Part shown: positions 19,628 through 32,435 of the stretch, in pieces
How the letters are laid out: each line of letters opens with the position of its first letter
Position numbering within the stretch: position 1 is the first letter of the stretch
Made by a program: the position numbers and the translations under genes
NCBI GenBank assembly: GCA_025677825.1
Contig: JAIXMO010000008.1
Coordinates: 310,001 to 374,000 of the forward strand
DNA length: 64,000 nucleotides
Origin: Helicostylum pulchrum
Lineage: Eukaryota > Mucoromycota > Mucoromycetes > Mucorales > Mucoraceae
Direction: 5' to 3'
The notes under the pieces: model-generated
Seen by the model: only the letters and a program-made list of their open reading frames with translations
The model's database searches: none
What the model was told of the DNA's origin: nothing

Positions 19628-21320
19628 TATATTCTACTTAACAAAAAAAATGAATTTAACAGATAGAAAAAAAAAAGTTATATGTTTGCTATTTAAAAAA
19701 TAGAAAAAAAAAAAGAATAAAGAGAGAGAAAAAAAGGAGGTTGAAAAAAAAAAAGAAAAAAGACTATTTTATTCTCGTCAAATGCGGGGTTTATAAAACT
19801 GGGCCATTCAGGTACAATCGTGGTGACCCTGATTGGACTATCATATCATCCAATCATTCCCTACTAGTGCGAAGTTTTAGTTTCAATTTTCAATAACGGA
19901 TCCTGGGTAATCAGTTGAATACCGAATTTATATACCTCAACGCCTTTGATGAATCCTTTTTTATCTTATTAAAAATCAAATCACACTTTGCGTCACATTT
20001 TTATTTTCTTTTTTTCAGATCAATTTCTACAAATTATGCCCTTGTTCTTTCTTAATGATGATATCTTCCCTCTGCAATTAAAATTACAATTCAACTGAGT
20101 CTTCTCTGCTAAATAGTTTTAAAACGTACCTAGCCACACGCACACACACACATGAAATCATTGAACACTGTTATCTTTAAAGTACCGTGCATGTGCTTCA
20201 GACCACTCTTTATGGTTCTCAAAGTGAAAGCTATCAGCCTCATACTCCAAAAGCAGATTATAACAAATCGAGCTTCGAAATCAATCATGTTCTTTTGCGG
20301 TCAAAGTCTAAAGATTTCTTGTCAAGGACGTGTTGTTTTTTTTTTTGCTACAGTATGTAATGTACTTTGCGTAAAACATCAATCTCGCTCCTTTATTATC
20401 AATACAAGTGATGAATCCTAAAGTCATACGGCATATTTACGGACCAAGAGCTGGATGAAAGTGAAACGTACGATCCGCAATCTACACCTCCTATGCGACA
20501 CTATCTTTACCACTTTAACTAAAAACAACTTGCTGTCAGATAAGGACCGCAGACGGTATTATGCTCTTCTACAAGGACAGACTCTTCTTGCTCGCGCATA
20601 CACTTGAAGCTTTTTGGTGACGGAAGTTGATCGTGCCACAAAAGTAAGTAATTTCCTACTACTTGTCTTTTTTAGTATATCGTCAGAGAAAGCTATACTT
20701 TAACGGGAAAAAAAACTGCTGGTCAATATAGTCTTTAACTTTTAAAAGTGTGGTATTTCGGTATAAGCAGAAATAAATAAAAATTTGTTGAATGAATACG
20801 CGTATCTCATTGTTTACTTAAGGTACCAACCAGATGAACTATTTTGAATAAATATAGTAAATAAAAAAAAAAAAGACATATTTTTACAGCTGCTCTTTGT
20901 TCTCACTATACACTTTTTACCTGCGTAGCTATTTATTACTTATTATATCCAATATAAATAGGAGTAAAAATATCCTTACATCTATACATGTATCTTTTTT
21001 TAACTTTTATGAGACATCATTTTGGCCAAAAGGTGTATATTAAAAGGCATGATACTTACACATTTCTATTTATTATGTATTACATATATATATATATATA
21101 TATATATAAAAGAATATTCGGCATAATGTAAAGATGATCATTTTTTCATAAAGTAGAAAATGGTCATTTTTTAGGGTGCACACATGACAAGCTTAAAAAA
21201 AATAAAAGCTTTCACATGTCATCATTCACCATTTTTATTTGGATCAGCAATAGTTTGGTTTATTAGTAAAAAAATAAAAAAAGGAGATAAAGGATATATG
21301 TGTATAAACAAAAATTAAAT
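19628..21320. other. Intergenic region with a possible decayed gene at 20150-20610
   Basis: The desaturase promoter is at the left. Between 20150 and 20610 GC content rises, and coding-like peptides appear in different plus-strand frames (TTLYGSQSESYQPHTPKADY; SYGIFTDQELDESETYDPQS; LLSDKDRRRYYALLQGQTLL) without joining into one frame. They may be remains of a lost gene. The rest holds an (AT)n run at 21084-21109 and poly-A/T tracts. Confidence 0.4.
21084..21109. repeat. (AT)n microsatellite
   Basis: About 13 AT units in the 3' flank of the RAB11 gene. Confidence 0.85.
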
Positions 21321-22346
<1,026 letters not shown>

Positions 22347-23141
22347 TTTTTATTTTAATATCCCTTTTTTATTGTTAAAGAAGTTAAAGAAGAAATATAT
22401 AAACTGAATATTTTTTTTTTTTTCTTCTGTAAAAAAGCGGAACACGGAATTCCATGTGTGTACAAAAAAAAGCCTTGTGTTCCTCTACTGGATAGTGAAT
22501 TGATAGGCTCACAAATAAGATATGCATGTCTTTTTTCGTGACATTTTGATTTTTGTTAAACAACTTTATTTCTAGGTTTTTTGAGTCAGTCAAAAAAATA
22601 AGCTGCGTGAAAAAATAAAGGTTAAAAAATACAAATAATATGCTCAGTTACCAGCGTATATATAAAAAATTACCCAGGAAAGCGAAAGCTGTACTCCCGT
22701 GCAACAATATATCATGACCTACCTATTAAAAAAAGGGGAGCAAACCAGCTTTCCCATTTTTTCTTTTGTAAAAGGATTAAGTTTAAAAGCTTTATCACTA
22801 TTACGTTAAAAATATATACTACTACTACAAGCAAACCATTATAATATACCTTATCTAGAATTGCTGTCAAAAATATGACATTGAGATGTAAGAGTTTCTA
22901 AAGTGACTACAGTAAGGTAGTACAGTCACGCTTTGCAACAACAAAAAAAGGACATGCGCGCGCTTCAAGTGCACACTCCCAAATGACAGAACTAACAAAA
23001 GGAATGGGAATACCGGACTATTTATTTTGATGCAGTTGGAATCTACATGTGATTAATTCATAAAAAACCAAATTTCAATGCCTAATAATCAACTCTATCA
23101 TTCTCTCTCTTTTTTTTTTTTGTTTATACTTTTTTTTTTCA
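22347..23141. other. Divergent promoter region, no gene seen
   Basis: Shared upstream region of RAB11 (minus) and the LisH-CTLH-CRA gene (plus). AT-rich with poly-A/T runs; no RNA gene or conserved element recognised. Confidence 0.55.
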
Positions 23142-24089
23142 ATGGACTCAGAATGTCATTCTATGGTGATTGAATATCTTATTCATAATTGTTTCAAGAA
23201 TACCGCAAAGGCATTAATCAATGAAACCAGTAGACTTGAAGACTGTAATTCGATACAAAAAGGAAATATTAAAAAGAGTAAGTACATCTTTTTAGAGCAA
23301 CGGAAAATAGTATATTGATTTAACAATTTATAGATTTAATGGACTTGGATAATGGTTAGTCGGAAGTTTTTTTTTATATATGCATGTATGCGTACTAAAC
23401 ACTTTAATACCAGAGAATCAATGGTCATTATTAGACGCAAGAAAAAGCAAGTGAGATTTTATTTATTTTTTCTATTGGTATTCCTATAAAAACTTTTTCT
23501 AACACGAAATTACTTTAGAGCTAACCGATGCAATTGAACAAGGTGATATTCTTGAAGCATTTGCTTTAATTAAAAAACATTTTCCAGTTTTAGCGTCTCT
23601 AGATAACGTACCTAATAGCACGCCACCAAACGATCACGAAGCAATAAAGCTACACACCGTATTATTCAAACTAAAATGTCAACGCTTTATTGAAATTATT
23701 CGTTCAACCACGCCTTCTTCAGAGCTGGAGGCTATACGGTACGCTCAAACTCACCTGAAAGCCACCAACAGTGAATTAAAAGAAAAGGTAAAAGAAGTAA
23801 CTGCATTGATCGCTTATGCCAATCCTCATCAATCACAATCAAAACATTTATTAACACAAGAGAGACGCGAGCAATTAGCAAAAGAAGTCAATGATGTTTT
23901 ATTAAGTGAGTACTAATGTAATAATTTATTTGCTCATAACTTATAAAAACAATGATAGCTCAATGTAATTTGCCTGTTCAAACCTCAATTGAAAAAGTAG
24001 CTAGACAATATTCACTGGTAGAAGAAGAACTTCAGAAGTATAATGTTGTTTCCCCAGCTCGTAATTATAGAGAAAAAATGGCCATTTAA
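23142..24089 (+). CDS. LisH-CTLH-CRA domain protein (GID/CTLH complex type)
   Basis: Scaffold-type protein of the kind found in the GID/CTLH E3 ubiquitin ligase, which degrades gluconeogenic enzymes in yeast. Exons: 23142-23277, 23334-23354, 23414-23446, 23519-23905, 23959-24089 (235 residues). LisH is YLIHNCFKNTAKALINET; CTLH is LLDARKKLTDAIEQGDILEA plus KLKCQRFIEII; CRA is LEAIRYAQTHLKATNSELKE to the C-terminus. Size resembles GID8, while the CRA tail (NLPVQTSIEKVARQY) is closer to RanBP9/10; no SPRY domain is present. Intron 3 must use a GC donor (GCAAGT at 23447) to join ARK to KLTDA in frame; the nearby GTGAG donor hits a stop. Confidence 0.85.
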
Positions 24090-24334
24090 AAGAAACAAAA
24101 CACGTAAAATAATACACCCCCCCCCTTTTTTAAAAAAAGACCCGTTAAATAGAGCTATACACAATTATATATAAAGAAATTCTAAAAGGAAAAAGAGGTA
24201 CTCTTTGATCCCTTTTAAACTTTTTTATTTCACTTTTTCTTTTTTTTGGCTTTTTGGTTGAAATGTAAAAATCCATTTTGTTGATTGCGCAAAAAACGAA
24301 CACACATATCGTACAAGATAAAAAAAAAAGTTAT

Positions 24335-24975
24335 TTAGATCTCGTTGACGACGAGAGCAGGGGGAAGGGATTGTCTAAGCTTGGTAGCCTTTGCCTTATC
24401 CTTGACAACAAGAGTATAAAGATACTTGGAACATCTAACCTTGAACTTGACGGAATCGGGGTTCTTCTTGATGCGAGCGGCTATTTAGAAGAAAAAATAC
24501 AATGTCAATATTGTGTTCCTTTCTTAAGAGTGGCAATAAATTTACTTACAGGTGGCGTCCTTTCTACGGGCAATCTCGAGGAATTGCTTAATATCCTTAA
24601 TCTGCTGAGGCTATAAAATGAAAAAGAATTGTTAATAAAACATATCCCAGGTTGCTGACATATAAATGACATATATACGATATGTATATAAAAAAGACGA
24701 ACAAAGATAGAAATGGTGGTTCAATATGCTAGTAGTTGTACGTATATATGAACGTAGTGTCTCTTATCCAAAAAATAAATCAACTCTACACACAATTCGT
24801 TTCTTTTTTTTTTCCTCCAAAAAAAAAAAGTACAAGCATATTTTCTATCCATTATCCATTTTTCGTCTTTCTGATCTTTTATCTTTTTAAAATACATGTA
24901 TATATATCATCCATCTGCTTCAAAGAGAAATTCATATCATCCATTAGATGATGAATATGTTATAGAGCTTACCAT
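24335..24975 (-). CDS. RPL38: 60S ribosomal protein L38 (eL38)
   Basis: Small protein of the cytosolic large ribosomal subunit. Exons: 24975-24973 (the ATG alone), 24610-24550 and 24480-24335, giving 69 residues, the normal eL38 length. The sequence runs [20 protein letters not shown], then [20 protein letters not shown] and [20 protein letters not shown], ending ALVVNEI. The first intron of 362 nt directly follows the start codon; this placement is common in fungal ribosomal-protein genes and may enhance expression or carry regulatory elements. The protein call is certain. The ATG-only exon is inferred from a GTAAGC donor directly after the ATG and from the eL38 N-terminus (M-P-x-x-I). Confidence 0.95.
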
Positions 24976-27039
24976 CGCGCTACGGTATGTTCGGAAAGAG
25001 AAAGATCCTTGATTTTTGCTTAGGGCATCTCTTTAATATTCTTGTTGCTCCCGCCACTTTTTTTTTTTTTTTTTTTCGTTAATCCCCCACGAAGCATGAA
25101 CACACTTTTTCATGTTTGTCCGGACCGGACTTTTTTTTTATACATATTTGAACAATGGGGTTATTACCATTAGGAAGAAGGTTGCAACGCAGAAAAAAAA
25201 ATGAGTACTTCATTGAGTAGGATAGTTCAATACACATGCTTAAAAAAAGTAGCTTTTTAATTTTAACATTAGGGATTTCTTAGTTATTTATTTATGTATG
25301 AAACTTATTTTTAAAGGTGTGAGGAAGGGGGTATGTACAACCCTGGAACTAAGTTACTTTTTTCGTTTTTGTTTTTATAAATTTTTTAAAAGAAAAAAAA
25401 AATGTAGAGAGGTTACTATCAAACTCCAATCATTGCCCGCAAGCTAAATGGTGTTAGCGAATCAACTCGTATCAGTCTTTGGTTACAAAACAATTTCCTT
25501 TAGTGAAATAGAATTCTAAAAAAAAGTTTTTTTCTAGTAACGTAACCAGTGTTTTAAAGAAAAATCAAAAAGAGCGGGGCAATTATATATTTTGGACCAG
25601 CAGCGACTCAAAGTTAGTCTCAACTTGTGGGTTCTGTTTTCTGTTTTAAAAAAAATATTCTATTTTTTTTTCTTTTTTTTTTCTGTAAAAATGGAAACGA
25701 GTTGAAATAAATTAAACAGTAAGAAAAAGTTTCTCTAGTATAGAGTATGTTAAAGAGGCTTTGAGGTTATTGTTGCCTTTTTTTTAGAAAAAATAAAAAT
25801 ACGTGGGTGAATAGGTTTCTGGTGGTACCTAAATGAGCCTAAAAAAAATTAGCGTTATTATACTAACTACTAATGTATATTTTGGGTGCTAGAACAGAGA
25901 GAATCAAGTAAACTAGAAATGTGTAAATACAATAAAAGCTCGCTTACTTCTTTTATTTTATTTTGCATCTGAAATTGACGATATTTCTAGCTGTTTCATT
26001 ATAAATGTTTATTATGATCAACTTGTTTTATATATATTTTGTTAAACATCATGTGTCTAAAAATATTTAAATATGTATTGCGGCTGTGTTCTCTCGCTAC
26101 TAATAATGATCTAGTAGAAAGGATTTAAACAATCGTACACAAAAAAAAAGAATATTTGAATTTTTAGAAATAGTCATGTATAATTCAATTTATTTCTTAA
26201 TTATATCATTGATTATGCATTTACATAAATGATAAATGAATAGTGATAATATTCTTGTTACATTAAATACCAAGATATATTTGTATTGTTATTTGTATAT
26301 TTCTCTGTGTTCAAGTACCAATATTTCGTTTAGAAAAAAAAGAGCGCCCTTTTTTATTAGGAACTACGGCGAAATTCTACATGAATAGTTATGCTTTGAA
26401 CTGTTTATAAATGCAAGATTTATATTTCAAAGTTGATTGTCGTTTTTACTTTATTTCGATACTTAAAAAAAAAGAGGTATACAAGTTAAAAGATAAATGA
26501 TGAGTGAAAACTTTGCTTTATTTATAAGAATGATTTATTAACTAGTAGTAATATTTTCACAAGTAATAACAGGATATTATTCTAATTTTTTATGAATACT
26601 GTTAATTCTTTACATGTTTAAGTAACAGGCAAATAAAATAAAAACAAAAGGGCCGGAAACAACAAGGAAGTTTTATATTGCCATATAAATATCTTAGTAA
26701 CTATGTAGCATAAGCTTAGTCTCTCATCATTTGAATTCTTACAAAAAAAAAGTACTTTAACTTAATTTTAAAAAACCGCAGTGCAAGCAGATCCCTGCTA
26801 AAATACAAGAATCATTCGTTTATTTTATTCTATACAGGTTTTTTTTAATGTAGTTTATACATCAAATAAATAAAAAACCCTTTTGCTATAGGTAATCGAC
26901 ATAATCGAGACACTACGAATCTTGTTTGATTCTCGAAAAAAAAAAAAACTGCTACCCTTGCTATACAGCTAACTTTGAACATTTTAAACCAGTCTGTACA
27001 CCTTTATTTCTTATCATTATTATTCAGGGTTTATACATC
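24976..27039. other. Intergenic region, no gene called
   Basis: About 2 kb upstream of RPL38 and of the small gene at 27040. AT-rich with many poly-A/T runs. No tRNA-like box A/box B pair, long ORF or repeat family recognised. Confidence 0.5.
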
Positions 27040-27384
27040 ATGTTTAACAACACAAAATACTCGGATAGTATGAAAGCCAATGGCAATAGTCTTTTATCGA
27101 TTACGACTGCTTGTATTGCTCAAGTAAATTTGTGGGTATTCTGTCTGAATCGAAAAAAAAAAATGTTTTTTTTCAGCAGTCATTGATGTGACTGATAACA
27201 AAGTAGAAAAATTTTATTTTGAAAAAGTATAAATACATGATATTCGAAAAGCCTTTTAATTTTTTTTTTTCCTGTTTTCTTCACCAATCAGTAGGAAAAT
27301 GATCTGTTCGCAGATGCTACGGCACTGCAACATTTATATTTTTCAGATGATGAAAACGGGTATTCGGATGAATTCGTCAGTTGA
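27040..27384 (+). CDS. Possible small three-exon gene, function unknown
   Basis: Three coding-like blocks join through plausible splice sites. The first starts at the ATG at 27040 (MFNNTKYSDSMKANGNSLLS). The second is 27177-27226 (VIDVTDNKVEKFYFEK). The third is 27295-27384 (ENDLFADATALQHLYFSDDE and on to a stop, SDEFVS). The second-to-third junction is clean: GTATAA donor, CAGTAG acceptor, phase 0. The first junction is uncertain: the strong donor at 27123 (GTAAAT) gives the wrong phase, and only a GTATTG donor near 27113 keeps the frame. The product would be a small acidic protein with no known domain. It may be incomplete at the 5' end. Confidence 0.35.
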
Positions 27385-27607
27385 TTACAACGCGCCCTGG
27401 TGGAAACACCTTTCTGATTACTGAAAATAATCTTTTTTTAAAAAAATAAAAACGAAAAAATAAAAATAAAACATTTGAAAATAGTTTTGTCTTACAATTT
27501 TTATTACGAGTTATGAAGTATGATTTATAATGTATGAGTATTAAGTAATTATTGATGTATATATGTACTTTGGAAGGGTAATCAGCTCTGCTGTAATTAC
27601 TAGCTAC

Positions 27608-30267
27608 TTATTGTTCGTTAGATTGTATTGACCAATCTATTATTGCTTGTAACATGAGTTTTATTTTATCTTCTTTTCCACTAAAGATATCTGTAATAAT
27701 TTAAAAGTTAATTTAAATAAAAGTTACATATATTTTTTTTCTCTCTACTTTTCTCATACCTTTAATTGTAAATTGATCATTAATTTCAATACCTTCCAGA
27801 CTCATGAATTTAAAGACGGCTACGATATTATCCAACACCAACATATTAATAGAACCAACTGTCGATGTGGGTAATTGTTTAACCTTTTTGCCACTCAGTT
27901 CTTCCAGCACTTCAATTAAGACATCGCCTTGTCTCAGATCTGACAAGGTATCGATTTCTACCGAAGTACATACGGTATTGATCCACTGAATATACTCCGT
28001 CGAAGTCCAGGCCGAAAGTGCAACATTTTCCTCAAACTCTTCTTCGAAATTTCCTTCGTCTTCTTCTTCTTCCTCTTCTTCGTCATAATCGAATGGCTCT
28101 GTTTCATCGTCTTCGGTATTTATACCGTTATGTCTAGAACCTAATTCGGGATGTTGGTGATCGCTATCAAACCCCGAGTCTTGATTGGTCAACTCTTCTT
28201 CCTCTGACTTTATATCGATTGGAACTGAAGGAATATCCCTTGTATGAGTGTCGGTGCTGCTAGCACTACTCTTTTTGGAGATAGGGGTATGATAACCACC
28301 GTAAGTAGCCTCATAGGATTGAGGGGATAGATTAGTATTGTTCTTGAGATTCTCTTTACGATAAAGCAGGACAGAAGGAGGTCTGGGTCTCATGCGGCGA
28401 GCAACGTCTAAAGAAACTGTGGGGATCATACTGGAACTTAATACCGGTGCAGAAAAATCTCTAGAGATGGTTGCCTTCATCAAGCTTGAAATCCATGATT
28501 TCATGCTGGTATCAATATCTGTGTAGAAATAAAATGTACGTTCTTCTTCATGCTGGGCCTTGAATGAGTATTTACCAGGTTGGATTGTTTCATCGGGTAT
28601 TATTCGGTAACCTCTTAAATTAATAATACCTTTCATACGAACATCCTAATATATTTACATGTTCATTTAAAAAAGTGCCTTTTTTTTTTGTTTTGTGTGG
28701 TTCTTTTGTTTTTTTTTTACCTTTGGACTTTTAAAATAAAAAAGATTAGGGCCTTTAAGTACAAACCATCGTTTATTCCATTTCTTGTATTTACATCCTT
28801 GTTTATGGAGCCAACCTTCCATATCTGGAGTCACATTACCACAGTCATCTGTTATACGGGTAGAATAAATGTCCATTGAACTTCTATGCGCCATAGGTAA
28901 AACAGTATGGCGTTTTTGAGGTTGTATTAAGGCAACATCTCTATACAATGTGTAATTAGTTGTCTGTACGTGAGTCATTAGTACGAACATTATATATTTA
29001 CTTTATACTATCAGGGTTGGGAATCTTTTGATCTGTACGATGATCATTTTCGTACTACACAAACAAATTTTTTTTAAAACACTTTTTAACATTTACTATG
29101 TAAAAAATACATACGTTTTTACTGCTTGCTTCCATAATATCATAGTTTGAAGTGGGTGATAATACGGGTGTAGAAACATCTGATAGGGGAGATTTTATTG
29201 AATCTGGGGATTGTAGTCCGTTATCTTCTTCATCGAATTCTTTCTTTATACTATTACGTTCGCTCCTTCGACGATGATGATGTCTTTCCATAATTAAATT
29301 GGAATGATAACTGGAAGATTGACGATGGTTTATAGGACTATGGTATCTAGACGCAGTAGGAGAAGTAGGACTTTGATGACGTTGATGGAACCGAAGGTCA
29401 TCAGAGTAAGTTGATGAAGTCATTGACATTCTATTGACAGGTGAAGCTAATTGGTATCCGCATTCATCTCTCAATATAGTTAGTGCGGTATGAATCTTGA
29501 ACCGTTTCCCAAAAGTTAAAACGTTTAATTCTTTAAGCGAATCCATATTTAACTCTAGTAAAATGTCTCCTGTGATTTCTTGTGCTATATATAAAAAGGG
29601 TTGTGCGTGTTTTAGTAACTTTGATAGTATTATAAGGAGATTGAATTTACATTTAAAAGTATCTGCTATACTACCAAAATTCATGGCATTTAACCAAATT
29701 TCGACTTGGTCGATATCCCACTCTTCGGGTGAATTAGACCTTAGTGTAGGTAAAAATAAAGTATTGATAATAGATCTTCGTAATACATGATTGGTGTTAC
29801 TTGAAGTAGCGCTGATGTTTGAAATAGTGGAAGAAGGCCCAGTAATTGAGTTCACTGGACATGTAAATGAATAAGAGGATCGAACAGAAGGAGATAATTC
29901 CTTTTGTAATTCTTCGGGTATAGATGTATTAATATGACTAAGGTTATGGTAAGATGATTTTTTTGTAGTGTCTGAAGAAGAAGGTGTAGGGAGCAGATGA
30001 CAAGGCTCAAATGTGATGTAATTCATTGGAAATAAACCTACTTCACCTCTCATATTTTCGCCCTATAATTTATTTAATAATCCTCCCCCTTATATTATGC
30101 ATTTCAGTTTTCTTTCTTTCTTTCTTTTGTAGTACCTTCCACCACCCATCGTTAAAACCGTCATCCTTTTGAATGACAATGACAGATTCACCAATTTGAA
30201 ATGTCAGTTCATCGTCATTCTCAGCTTCAAAATTATGAACTGCGAAAACTGTCTCTAAAACAGCCAT
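27608..30267 (-). CDS. BOI-like polarity scaffold: SH3-SAM-PH with a C-terminal CH domain
   Basis: Cortical scaffold related to yeast Boi1/Boi2 and fission-yeast Pob1, which link Cdc42/Rho signalling and exocyst function at growth sites. Exons: 30267-30136, 30062-29651, 29584-29115, 29054-29002, 28940-28721, 28645-27760, 27690-27608 (751 residues). SH3 is residues 1-60 (AVHNFEAENDDELTFQIGES, GLFPMNYI). SAM is about 145-215 (EWDIDQVEIWLNAMNF, LNMDSLKELNV). A Ser/His/Arg-rich linker follows. PH is about 395-495 (MEGWLHKQGCKYKKWNKRWF). An acidic run comes next, then a calponin-homology-like domain from about 640 to the end (WTSTEYIQWINTV, DLRQGDVLIEVLEELSG, DIFSGKEDKIKLMLQAIIDW). CH is not part of Boi1/2 or Pob1. 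The exon 4/5 junction is the least certain. Confidence 0.88.
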
Positions 30268-31439
30268 TGAGACTTGTTGTTTATTAAATGATTTTTGATT
30301 GTTTAAAAAATAAAAAAGAGAATAAAAAAGAGAATAAAAAAGGAATATGCAAAAAGACTTTAGTAAATAAAATAAATATTTAGAATATAAAAAAAAGGGG
30401 AGGCATGACTAATTGAGCAAAAAAGAAAAAGAAAAAGGGAGTGGCTCTTATTCCGGTTTTGTGAAAATTTTCATGCTTTTCATGCTTTTCATTCTGTACA
30501 GTATCAGTTGAATAATCTTGTTACTGCAGTACAGAAAAAAAACCCTACATTTAGAGAAACTAAGACAAACGTGTGACATGTTACACTAAATGTCTTTGAA
30601 CTGTGGAGATCTTAATATACATAAATATTTATCTATTTATTGTTCAATATATATCTTTTTCTTGTGCTCCTAATACTACTATGATCTCGTGTTATATTAC
30701 TTTAAGCCCCCTTTAATCAAACGCGATTGGTACCCAAAAAAAAAAATATTCAGGTATTAACTGTCTTTACTAAGTCAATTTTACAATTGCCCGAACCAAG
30801 TGCGCACATAGAAAAAAAAGCAGGGGGGTTTTTTCTATTTTGTTAATTATGGAATGATATGTAATGACACCAATACCTGACCTATGAAATCTAAAACTGT
30901 TTTTCTTTTTTGGCAGCCAAGCTATATGATCTCAGGACGAGGACCTGAATTAAATAAACTAGAGTGATCTAGAATAATATAGAAATGAAACAGGACGAGT
31001 TACTACTACAATTCCTTTTGCGGTTTTTTTTTGACAGCTTTCTTTTGTGCTTAATTTTGCAGTCGGTGGTTTCAATGTAAAACTTGGCCTGTATTTTTCT
31101 TTTTCTTTTGCTGCCAAGATCTATTAGTCTAGAACTTTTTTTTTTTCCCTTCTTTACGAATCATAAAGCTTTTCCTTCCCGTTGCGGTTACCCGTTAATT
31201 AGGTCCCGTAACTTTTTTTTTTCTGGAATAAAAAAAAACGTCATTTGAAAAACGTAACAAACCAAATAATTTATGAGCAGAGAACTTGACAAACCAAAAT
31301 TGACTTCATTTAAAAAAAGATTTTCTATTTAAATAAAGGTTTCAGTCTGGAAATCAGTATAAATACATTGAGTTTACGGACCTGTCAATCTTTTTTTTTT
31401 ATTATCAAACAACTTTCGTTTTTATATATTTTCTACATA
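30268..31439. other. Divergent promoter region
   Basis: Upstream region of the BOI-like gene (minus) and the thaumatin-like gene (plus). A TATA box lies at 31358-31365. No other gene seen; poly-A/T runs are frequent. Confidence 0.6.
31358..31365 (+). promoter_or_regulatory. TATA box of the thaumatin-like gene
   Basis: TATAAATA, a perfect consensus, 74 bp upstream of the ATG at 31440. This suits a highly or inducibly expressed secreted-protein gene. Confidence 0.55.
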
Positions 31440-32114
31440 ATGGTCAAGCTTATTACTCTTTTATCTACTCTTGCTGGCATGAGTGCTGTTATGTGTGCCC
31501 CCACCAACTCTGTACCTATTACAGTCAAGAACAACTGTAAAAAATCTGTTCAATTAAATCAATTAACCAACGAACAACCTCATGGAACTACTTCTGAGTT
31601 GGCTGCTGGTGACTCTACTACTATTAACGTTGATCCTACCTGGGGTGGTCGTATCTGGGCTAGAGAAGGCTGTTCTGGATCTACTGATTGTCAAGGTGGT
31701 GCTCCCGCTTCTCTTGCTGAATTCCTTATGGGCGGTGCTGCTGGTAAAGACTACTATGATGTCTCCTTCGTCGATGGTTTCAATTTACCTATTTCTATCG
31801 CTACCAACAGCGGTACTGAAGACGGTTATGAATGTGGTGCTCCCGCTTGTTCTAGCTTACCTGATTGTCCTAAGGAACTCCAAGAAACTGACTCTGATGG
31901 TAACTTCATTGGCTGTAAGTCTGCCTGTAGTGCCTTCAGCACTGACGAATACTGTTGTACTGGTGACTTTGGTCGTGGTGTCTGTGATGCCAACAAGTAC
32001 TCTCTTAAAGTAAAGGATGCTTGTCCCAACGTATATACTTATCCTAATGATGATAGTTCTTCCATGTATGCTTGTCAATCTACTGGTTATACCGTGACTT
32101 TCTGCCCCGCTTAA
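31440..32114 (+). CDS. Secreted thaumatin-like protein
   Basis: Single-exon gene of 224 residues. A cleavable signal peptide is evident (MVKLITLLSTLAGMSAVMCA, cleavage near A20). The mature part has the thaumatin fold landmarks: VPITVKNNCKKSVQLNQLTN, a GGRIWAREGC-like block, ASLAEFLMGG, DYYDVSFVDGFNLPI, then a Cys-rich domain (GCKSACSAFSTDEYCCTGDF), and YTYPNDDSSSMYACQSTGYT ending TVTFCPA. Many cysteines would form disulfides. Fungal members are cell-wall-associated or extracellular, some with beta-glucan binding or hydrolysis; the activity here is unknown. The ATG at 31440 is preferred over an in-frame ATG at 31368 because the signal peptide starts there and the TATA box is upstream. Confidence 0.93.
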   Translation: MVKLITLLSTLAGMSAVMCAPTNSVPITVKNNCKKSVQLNQLTNEQPHGTTSELAAGDSTTINVDPTWGGRIWAREGCSGSTDCQGGAPASLAEFLMGGAAGKDYYDVSFVDGFNLPISIATNSGTEDGYECGAPACSSLPDCPKELQETDSDGNFIGCKSACSAFSTDEYCCTGDFGRGVCDANKYSLKVKDACPNVYTYPNDDSSSMYACQSTGYTVTFCPA

Positions 32115-32435
32115 GCAACCAATTTTTTTTTTGTACATATAGAACAGTCTTTGATAGACTCGTTTTTAGAAAAAACCCTTTAGAACCGGAAAAAAAAACT
32201 GGCTTTTTTTTTCTTCCTTTTAATAAATAAACTGGCTTTATACTTTATCTTTTTACGTACCATACTTTCTTTTTTTTAAAAAACATTCCTTGATCGGATG
32301 TGATATCAACTTTATGTTTACATATACGACTTTTTTTTTTTTCTTTTTTTTCTTTTTTTTCTTTTTTTTTTTTTTTTTTTTTTTTCCTTTTTTTTTTCCT
32401 TCTTTTTTTTTCCCTAGCTTTCTTGTATAAAATAA
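32115..32435. other. Short intergenic region with a long pyrimidine tract
   Basis: Thaumatin-like 3' flank (32115-32329), then an almost pure T/C tract at 32330-32415 ending about 20 bp before the next ATG. Minus-strand poly-Lys frames over the tract are artefacts. Confidence 0.7.
32330..32415 (+). repeat. 86-bp polypyrimidine tract
   Basis: Almost entirely T with scattered C. It sits immediately upstream of the small TM-protein gene, where it probably serves as a promoter or leader pyrimidine tract; it could also be nucleosome-excluding poly(dA:dT). Confidence 0.85.

Noticed and set aside
24611..24972. snoRNA in the RPL38 intron
   Set aside because: No convincing C-box/D-box pair on the transcribed strand by eye; left as a test under findings.
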